Positions 56,560-64,000 of a stretch of DNA of 64,000 nt are shown here, piece by piece. This DNA is from Marsupella aquatica (lineage: Eukaryota > Marchantiophyta), in the NCBI GenBank assembly GCA_973895155.1, contig OZ316892.1, forward strand, positions 24,862,001 to 24,926,000, read 5' to 3'. Under the pieces are notes generated by a model. It was not told the origin of the DNA and did not search any database. It saw only the letters and a list, made by a program, of their open reading frames with translations. The translations under genes and the position numbers were made by a program. Positions within the stretch are counted from its first letter, which is position 1; every line of letters starts with the position of its first letter.

Positions 56560-58850
56560 TCATGAGACCAGGGTTGAGACACAGTGGTCTACAGGAACGG
56601 CCCCTGAAACCTCATATGACTCCTGCTGAGCAAGCGTCTGAGCTTGACGCCGTTTCTTATAACTGGCCTTGAAACAAGCCTGGCGGAGCCTTTTAGTCCG
56701 CTCTGCAAGCTCGATTCCTGGCCTTTCTTCCATTCTCTTCTTCTGGTGCTCAAGCTCTTTGACGGCATTCATGACAGGGGCAGAGGTTTTACCCTCTGGA
56801 CCTTTGGCTAACTCCTGCATGGCGGAAATCGAGAACAAGAGCGTTCAGTACAGGGATCATAATTAGCACCGCTAGTCAGCGATAGGAAGTCATTTCAGCC
56901 TATTGCATCAAAAAAGCGCCCGAAACCTGTCCCTCACTGTAAGCAGTGGTAAGGAAGCTGTAAACAAGTGGTGCAGGAATGTGGGAAACACAGCTTAAGA
57001 ATCTCATCACTTACGAACACTAAGAGATGACACGAAGAAAGGAAGATTATCAGGTGCACACAATGCAAATGATTCCAATCATATTTGGAGTACAAAAGCT
57101 ATGAGCGGAAACAATTCAAATTCGGTCAGTCAGCCTTCGCAACTGAAAAATTTGGCACTCCTATTGTAGAAGAATACCAAGCGTTCACGCAAACGAAATT
57201 TATCGCAGATCACGAAGTGGATCAGTTCTACAATGGAAGACCAAGTACATACTACCGACAGTCAATTTCGGAACTGTCACATTTAAGTCCACGCATTTAC
57301 GACTGGAAAGGAAGTGCAGAGGCTCCCTAGACAGCGGTTTATCAAAGTACAAGAGAAATGGCCAAATGCATGACACTGACAATACCAGGTGCTAACGTAA
57401 ACATCAACAGAATTCCATCCTGACGAGCCGGTGCGAAGGAAGTTCCAGTTCTGGACGTCAATTGCAATGCAGGAGGGAAGCGGGAAAAAATTGCACATAC
57501 TTGAATATTATGGATCAAACTGTCAAGACTCTTCATTTTCCTGTGGGGCCAACGAGGGATGCCAAACTCGCGGCACCTTTTCTTCAGAACTGTCAATCCA
57601 ACCTTCAGCTCCTTCGAAGCCTGCGTGATTGGCATGTTGAAGTAATTCGACAGTTCAGTGAGAGTTATCTCAGTCATCCGCTCTGTGGGTCCCCGCTGGT
57701 GATGGTTGGAAGCTCCAGAAACCTTCTCCAACATGTTTCTTGTAGTCACGCCTTCTTTGCGGGAGAGGCACGGCTCTGTGAGCTGAGAGCTCGTCTCCTG
57801 AGGCGACATTTCATTGCTGCAATCGGACAGACTGAGTTTTGTGGAATGAGGGGCCAGCGATTGAAGAGAAAAGACAGAGGGCTGCCGCTCACTGCCAATT
57901 GGAGGGGTGCAAACACTTTCATCACTACAGTGTGACCTTGTCCTCTCAACACCTTTCCTCGGAGGCACAGCGCCACGCATTTTGTGTGGCATGGAGCCAT
58001 TCGTCCCAGCGAGAACCGACTCGGTATGACCAGAGCTCAATTTTCCTCCAGGGTGCGCCAATTCACGGTACGTGGGAAGCCTGCCATGGCCCATGTTGTT
58101 CTGGCTTGACGAGGACTCAAGGGCATAATCGAATGTCCCACTCAGTGAGTTCAACCCCAGGTTAGGAGAGCTCCAAGACGAGCACCCAGCTTTCTGGTTG
58201 GTCGCCAAGCTAGAAGTTGGGCTGGGTGCAGACATCAGAGCTGCATCACAACATACAGGGAAAAACTAAAATGAAGAAGATAAATCTATACAAACGGTAT
58301 CATACGAGTGCGTAAATCATAGAAGCTGAAGATGTGACAGTCGTTTCAGAAGCGGAGAAACGGGCATTACATCCGATAGGGCAGCACGAACAAGAAGGAA
58401 GAGTTAGCCACAGGGTGTAAGACACAGCATTGACGAACCTGTAAAAGGAACGCTGGTCATGTTACTTGTCCACGACGAGCCCAAAATGCAAGTATCGAAC
58501 ATTCGAGGACTTGCCAGCTCGAGGTCTGAACCCCACTCGTGAAGGGTTTCCAGCTGCAAGTTGGAGCCATCGCCCATGCCCTCTTCGCGTGTGTCGTTAG
58601 ACCCCGCTGAAAGGCCAGACGAGTAAGACATAGCAGGCAAGCACCACTTCGGGGGGATCCAAGAACGGGTATCCTCACGAGCAGCTCCGATTCCTGTTCG
58701 ATGATCCTGCTCAGGAGACGAGGGATGAAACGGCAGCGATGCACATTGCATTGAGGAAACTCCACTTCTAACGGCCTTCTCGACCAGACTCAAATCAAAT
58801 GACAAACCAGGACGTGTCGTCAAGGCAGGATTCCTGCAACCAGAACACAT
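56560..58850 (-). CDS. RWP-RK transcription factor, RKD-like
   Basis: Three exons join in phase on the minus strand (58850-58439, 58240-57501, 56814-56560) to 468 residues. RKD proteins are plant DNA-binding regulators of egg-cell identity and of the switch between vegetative and germ cells. The RWP-RK domain is at about 329-383: [56 protein letters not shown]. Then comes the RKD-type tail ELAKG, a heptad-like helix, and the conserved [17 protein letters not shown]. There is no NLP-type GAF or PB1 domain, which separates it from NIN-like proteins. The first 320 residues are Ser/Pro-rich and disordered with one acidic patch ([20 protein letters not shown]). The start is uncertain: GTTGCAG at 58840-58834 could be an acceptor, in which case the true first exon lies upstream. 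Confidence 0.88.
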
Positions 58851-60635
58851 AAAGAATGTCTCAGGCCAGAGACTCCAGGTAGATCCCGCTGTCGAGTTCT
58901 TACGAGTAAAGAGAATGCTAAAGGGAGTAAACTGAGTATGAGTTGGAGCTCAGAAGGCTCGCACACAGTGAAAAGCAACTGACAGTCCTGTTTCAAGATT
59001 TCCTGCGGGGGTTCGTCTGACAGGGCACGACCGAGCCTAAGTGACGCTTCGAAAGACAAAGAACAAATGCGATGCCTCAGAAAGAGCTTCTACCTCTATA
59101 CACTTCGGAGGGGCATGATAGACGTGGAGAGAGGGGCTTCACTAAGGAAGACTATAATGCAATGCTACACAGATCGATCTAAACCAGGCGCATGATGGTG
59201 CCCACAGCACCCATGGGCGTAGGGTTACGAAAGGAACGGGATCAATAATTTCAGTATCAAGGTCTGAGGGACTAGGAATTCTTGCTGAACACCTGTGTAA
59301 GGTCAATCATTAATGTACAAGTGAGCACTTTGATGAGCTCAGGAACACGTGCCAGAATTTATCACAAGCTTGGAAACAGTCGACAGGCTCTTACGGGGAG
59401 GACAAAATCAAATTATACTCCACATCGTTCGCCAATCACAGGCAGCTTTGAGAGTCAAAAACACCGCAGCGGCAGGATGAAAACTGAATGGGAACGAAAT
59501 CATATCTTCGCCGTGGCACACTTCATTGAGGCTGGTCCGAAATCCCCAAAAGGACGTGTTCGGAGGGGCCCCTTGCACTCTGCAACCAGTGGTCTAAGAA
59601 CGAATTTAGTCCCAGGCCAGATTAGACTAAATTGCTCTAAATCCAGGCCTCTCGCTGGACTCAGAGGCCCAGTAGCCTCGACAGATGTGTGCACAGACAT
59701 ACAGCGATCAGACACTTTCTAGGCACGGACCTTAGGAACGACTAGTGGGTCACATGGAGTACAGAGTCACTTTGATCCTCGTCCGAAGACGGACCGCCCA
59801 CTCTAAGCCGAAGTAAGAACCCCTTCACTTCACTGTTGAGGTTAACGAGCATGTTCCTCGGATGGAAGGTTCAAGACCGCAACCCGGAGTAAAGCCAGCA
59901 TTCTTGCTGGAAGATGTGAAACTGGACTAACCAGGAAACCATGACACAGCTTGGCTTCTGCACCCGCAGCCAGCCAACCAGCTCAGAAGTCGCCTCCGCG
60001 GGTCCTTCAGTCAGTCACGAAACTTAAGCCCGTGATGGAGGGTTTAAAGTGCAAAGCGAGCTGACGACGTTCACATCAAGCAACGTGTATTCCCCTTCGG
60101 ATCACAAGAGCACGTCACATGCCGCTAGAAAAGCTCCACTGTACAGAAATCTCGAAACTATGACCTAGAACAAAGATAGGAGAACCAAACGTTTCCAAAG
60201 GACTTGTGTGATGAGGTCAACACCTTCCATTGCTCTCTCTCTCTCTAATGGTTGGAAGTGAGGGCGAGGGCAAGTCAGACAACTCTACACGACGAAACCC
60301 TCCGCCATTAAAGCAGGTAACACACATAGAGCAATGATACACTCCCAGGGCAAGAGCACAGTAGACAGTGAAGAACGCGAGTGTCGACTATGACGAACGA
60401 AAGGAGAGGGATATGGGCATCATCGACCAGACTTGGACAAGCGAAAGAGAACCTACATGAAAGATTGACCAACAGCACGAGACACCAAAATGCACTACCG
60501 ACATCATCTCAATGTTGACAAAGTCAGCGTCACCAACACCATCCTTTCCCACGGCTGTCTTTTCGACAGTGTTTCAAAATCATCAGTAGGCGATAATCTC
60601 GCTGCTACTACTATCTTTGCCGAACTATTATTGAT
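58851..60635. other. upstream region or 5' leader of the RKD-like gene
   Basis: This lies 5' of the RKD-like coding region on the minus strand and may be its leader with introns. A minus-strand frame at about 59085-58912 (with LLFTVCEPSELQLILSLLPL) ends at a consensus donor, but its phase does not fit the next exon, so it was not joined. A CT array lies at 60234-60246. Confidence 0.4.
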
Positions 60636-60851
60636 ATGAACAAGCAATTCGCCATACACTACTGCTACTTACTTATTACCCTAGTCCTGCTCCTGCCTTC
60701 GGTGGGGGCCAACATCAGCAACGAACAGAAGGAATCTACCTATCTTCGAAGAAACACCTTCTTACATTCCTCTGGCAGGGGAAAGGAACCTGGTAAACGA
60801 ACACCAGCAACTCCTCCTTCTCCTCCTCCAACAACACCACCAAAACTATAA
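60636..60851 (+). CDS. candidate small secreted proline-rich peptide
   Basis: An ATG at 60636 opens a 71-residue frame. Residues 1-25 look like a signal peptide: MNKQFAIHYC, then a hydrophobic YLLITLVLLLPSVGA with a likely cut after the last Ala. The rest is NISNEQKEST, a basic RGKEPGKR, and a proline-rich end ATPPSPPPTTPPKL. This layout resembles plant prepropeptides that release a small proline-rich signal, but no known motif (CLE, IDA, CEP) is matched. It is on the strand opposite the RKD-like gene, about 1.8 kb upstream of its start codon. It could be a chance frame. Confidence 0.35.
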   Translation: MNKQFAIHYCYLLITLVLLLPSVGANISNEQKESTYLRRNTFLHSSGRGKEPGKRTPATPPSPPPTTPPKL

Positions 60852-62060
60852 CAACCCCCAAAAACCTCAACCCAGCACAAGCACACCACCGGCACGACCA
60901 TCCGCAGACAGCACAAGAGGTCCAACGAAAGACAAGAAAAAAAGCAAACCTGGGTTGGAAAGATGCTAAAAAACATCGGCGATTGCTCGCGGCCGAGAGC
61001 GGGAAGGGGAGGCGGCGGGGAATGTAGGGACGCAGCGCAGGCCGGTGTTTCCCATCCCACCCCGCATGTCTCTCTGCCCTGATGGCCTCTCAGTGACGCT
61101 TTCTCCCTTCTCGCTTCCTTCCTTCCTTCTCTCGTCCCCAAACACCTCGTCTACTACTGCTGGTCTACTCCTGTACTACTCTACACTGCTTCCCCAACCC
61201 TCGGAGCCCCCCTCCTTCCACTCAAAGCCGCCATACCCAAACACGGACGGACGGACGGACGGAAAATCTACCTCCCCTGGCACTCTCCTCTCACTCCCCT
61301 CCGTCCCTTGGTTCCCGATCCTGCCGCTCCCTCATCAGGTTCGGAGGCTCTGGGTGTGGGACAGTGGGCAGGATGCGCGCGCGGAAAAAGAGAGGGGAGT
61401 GGCACTTCACTCTTTCCACGGCAGGCCACTGTCTGACCGCCGCCTGGCATCCGAGCCACGCTGATTCGCCCCCCGTGAAAAGACCAGGCATCCGCCCCGA
61501 ACTGTGGCTTGCTCCAGCCTCTCACACGCCGCCGCGTACCCCAGACGGACAGGGCTTAGAGCAGTAAGTTGCCCGCCCTGTTTAGTGTCTGCCTTTTGTG
61601 TGTCTGCTGCACCACTGGAAATTAACGTGGAGGATTAGACTCGTGGGTGGGGATACGGAAGCATTGTACTATTCTGTACAGACAGGACTGTACAGTTTGT
61701 GGTCTAGTACAGTAGCCCTCTCCATACAGGAACCTGTAGACGGGTCCAGGGCCCGTATGACCCTGAGCCTTCGCGGACGTTTCCGTAGCTGCCACTCTAC
61801 TATCCAATGTGCTTCTATCGCGAGAGGGATGCCATTGTCTCACGGTCCCATGAGGCAGACGCCTTTGAACGGCTGACGTTGTCATGAATGTCAGGGAGGG
61901 GTGGACCTCAAATGAAATGCATTGGCGTTCGTGCCGTCGGCCCTCAAAACTCGCGAGGTTGGGGTGGGCAGGATCGACGTCCGTGACCACCTCACGTCCA
62001 GCGGCATTCTCATTGGCCTTCGTCACGACTAAGGGAGGCTTTATGAGCTAGGCTTCTTTT
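60852..62060. other. GC-rich region upstream of the RKD-like gene
   Basis: No gene is supported. Long frames on both strands (such as 61045-61464 plus and 60740-61141 minus) fit a GC-rich, stop-poor stretch. An (ACGG)n array sits at 61246-61262. GTAC occurs several times at 61676-61714. Confidence 0.4.
61246..61262. repeat. (ACGG)n microsatellite
   Basis: Four tandem ACGG units. Confidence 0.9.
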
Positions 62061-64000
62061 TATTCCCTTTCAGATTAAATTTAGACCCGGCGGAAATGGC
62101 ACACAAAACTCGCGGGGTTTCGGGGCGTGCAGAATTTCTTCGACGATCACTTCCTTTCTCATTGGCCTCCATCACATTGTGAATAAGGGACTGAGGGTGC
62201 TTTCATATAAGCCACTGAGAATTACCGGATTGTCTTTGTTTGAGTGAGAAATTAGGATGTTGCCAATTTTTTTAGTTCATTTACTACTTTGCCCTTCTCT
62301 CTTAGGATTTCTTGTGATCAACATTGAGCCAAAACGATATTCATTGCCCACAGTCCATTGATAGAAACTGGGATTCGCTTCAGAGCAATTTGGTCCATCC
62401 CATCACTTGTTCTCAGCCATAGGCTGAAATGGGTTAACTCCTATAATTAGTTCGTGGACCCCTTGGCTAATAAAATCAGGGGAAGAGTCGATCTGAGTCG
62501 TCTCCATTTCTTATCTCCGGAAATCTCGTCCGTCCATCATAATGGCCAATCTATGGCTCAAAAGAAAGATCTCAAATAGATCTATGGATGGATTCTGTCC
62601 GTTTCGCAAATGGGTTAATATTTTTCAAATGATAAATTAAACAAATCCAAGCCTTCCTAGCCGTTGATTTTGTTGATTTTACGATCTTTGCCGTCCATTT
62701 TGTAATGCCTCTAGAAATCTTATTCATCCATGTTAGAAGGCGATCTAGGGTGCAAAAGAAAGATCTCAATGAGATCTACGACTGGGTATTTTTTGTTTTG
62801 AGAATGAACTTTCAAGATTCCAGCCATTCCTCCTCCCCGATCCTGGGTTTCTATGTGCTCTTCCGAGCATTAATGGCCATACAATACGAGAGGTCCTTAC
62901 ATACCGAGAGTTGCGTTTTAACAAGGAAGTTATCAAGTTAGTTATTAGTCATTATTTATTATATGAAAAATACTTTTTATAAATCTTTGAATTTAAGTTT
63001 TAAAATTGAAAATGTAACTAAAATGGTTACATAGTGACAATTTTAACCGTCTTGTTCTTTGTATTTCCAATGTTTTTACTTTTCTTTTTACGGCATGGCG
63101 TCCCAAAATTTACACCCAAATTGACACAAACACGAATGAAAACTATAAGTTTGATTCACAAAACCGACGAGTCTTGTTTGTTGCGGTTATTGTTGACGTG
63201 GCACGATGTGGTGCCAAGAATTTTGGAAGGGACCTCTAGTGGGGTCCGTAAAGATTAATTTAACTAGTGATAAAACAGTACAAAAAGTAAATAAACTAAA
63301 ACGGATGGAACATAATAATTGCTCACTAAAAAAATTACAATTTAATAATTGTCAGTTACAAGCCATGGGGACCCATTCCGTCTTTTATTCCCTCGTATAT
63401 TAAATGGGTGGTATAATGAGTGAAAATGGCGGCAGTTCACTTTCCAAGAATTTGGGGCCCATTTCAGGTGTGGTGTCTACAGACCCCTGCATGGCAGCTA
63501 GTGGGCCCAAGTAAATGGTATGGTGGAGTGTTTATGGTGGAGTGTTTATGTTGTCTAGAATTTTAGACAGAGTCCACAGTAATTATGTTATCTAGAATTT
63601 TAGATCATCATCTCCACAGGTGGTCCAGACTTTGGCTCCTTCATTCAAGGAATTTGTATTTATTGCACTTCATTTAAAAAGAAGTGACACTCAAGCTTGT
63701 TGTGAGCCCTAACTCCCTTGCCTTGTCAAGCCACCCTCAGTAAGAGATGCCTGAGAACAATGGCATTAGGCAGTTGCCATTCCTATAAAGTTTTAAGAAG
63801 GGCATATTTTGTTGGACATGTTTTTGTGTGCTAACAAGATTGTCATCGGGATCAAGTGTCTGCCTCTATTTTCAACCGTGCAGTAGCAAACCCAACTTGT
63901 CTACTAACTCAAGCACCAGAGCTAACCTAGAGCCTCCGCCTCCATCTGGTAGAGAAAAGTGCATTTTTTTGATGATCACAAAGTCTACATAATTCTCAAA
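62061..64000. other. intergenic region to the window end
   Basis: No gene is supported. A diverged duplication about 185 bases apart (about 62545-62600 and 62730-62785) shares CAAAAGAAAGATCTCAA and AGATCTA. One copy of the dispersed repeat family lies at about 63185-63260, and short duplicated segments at 63520-63610 share TCTAGAATTTTAGA. Confidence 0.4.

Noticed and set aside
57085-58165. Plus-strand frames of 81-157 codons
   Set aside because: Antisense to the RWP-RK exons, which carry unmistakable family motifs on the minus strand.
58912-59085. Minus-strand frame with LLFTVCEPSELQLILSLLPL as an RKD first exon
   Set aside because: It ends at a good donor but in a phase that runs into a stop two lines into the next exon.
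60740-61567. Long frames on both strands (133, 139 and 85 codons)
   Set aside because: GC-rich, Pro/Ser-rich, overlapping on both strands and without motifs; fits a stop-poor promoter region.
1-64000. CRISPR arrays, bacterial promoters, prophage or operon structures
   Set aside because: The window is plant nuclear DNA with spliced genes; the repeat arrays have no spacer-repeat pattern or associated genes.

Overview
This is a stretch of nuclear DNA from a land plant. The evidence is that every recognisable protein is a plant-type eukaryotic gene split by short GT-AG introns, there are no operons or bacterial ribosome sites, genes lie far apart, and the gaps are full of mini- and microsatellites, transposon debris and one plastid rRNA fragment. 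The moderate GC content, short introns and an RKD-type RWP-RK gene would suit a bryophyte, perhaps a liverwort, but that is inference and no species marker was seen.

Seven genes can be reconstructed exon by exon with matching splice phases. In order: a mitochondrial-type two-CBS-domain protein like CBSX3 (+, 2163-3597); a DHHC protein S-acyltransferase like Arabidopsis PAT17 (+, 10577-14506); a secreted SMP-30/NHL-like beta-propeller protein (-, 18033-15787), which converges on the DHHC gene; a p34/AAGAB-like adaptin-binding GTPase-fold protein (+, 21503-24406); a plant carbonyl-reductase-type SDR enzyme (+, 33261-35860); a UBC19/20 (UBE2C)-type ubiquitin-conjugating enzyme (-, 41486-39411); and an RKD-like RWP-RK transcription factor (-, 58850-56560). 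They are unrelated housekeeping or regulatory genes and form no pathway together.

Less certain coding units are: an intronless acidic repeat protein (37084-37824) whose 3' end has been duplicated downstream; a coding-looking exon converging on the E2 gene (38980-39312); a possible four-exon membrane protein just downstream of the RKD gene (56251-55300); a short ORF with a signal-peptide-like start and a proline-rich tail (60636-60851); and a possible first exon at 54890.

The gaps hold many repeat arrays (about 1.0, 4.6-5.6, 6.5-6.9, 18.2, 26.3-27.2, 30.9-31.8, 36.1-36.6, 46.8-47.9 and 54.1-54.9 kb), a CACTA-like transposon end with TGACT-rich subterminal sequence (27.98-28.6 kb), a plastid 16S rRNA fragment (27.08-27.17 kb), a tRNA-Cys-like relic (26.81-26.89 kb) and at least two families of diverged dispersed repeats. 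The stretch from about 43 to 54 kb has no recognisable gene. Exon borders were read by eye from splice consensus, phase and family similarity, and no database search was possible.
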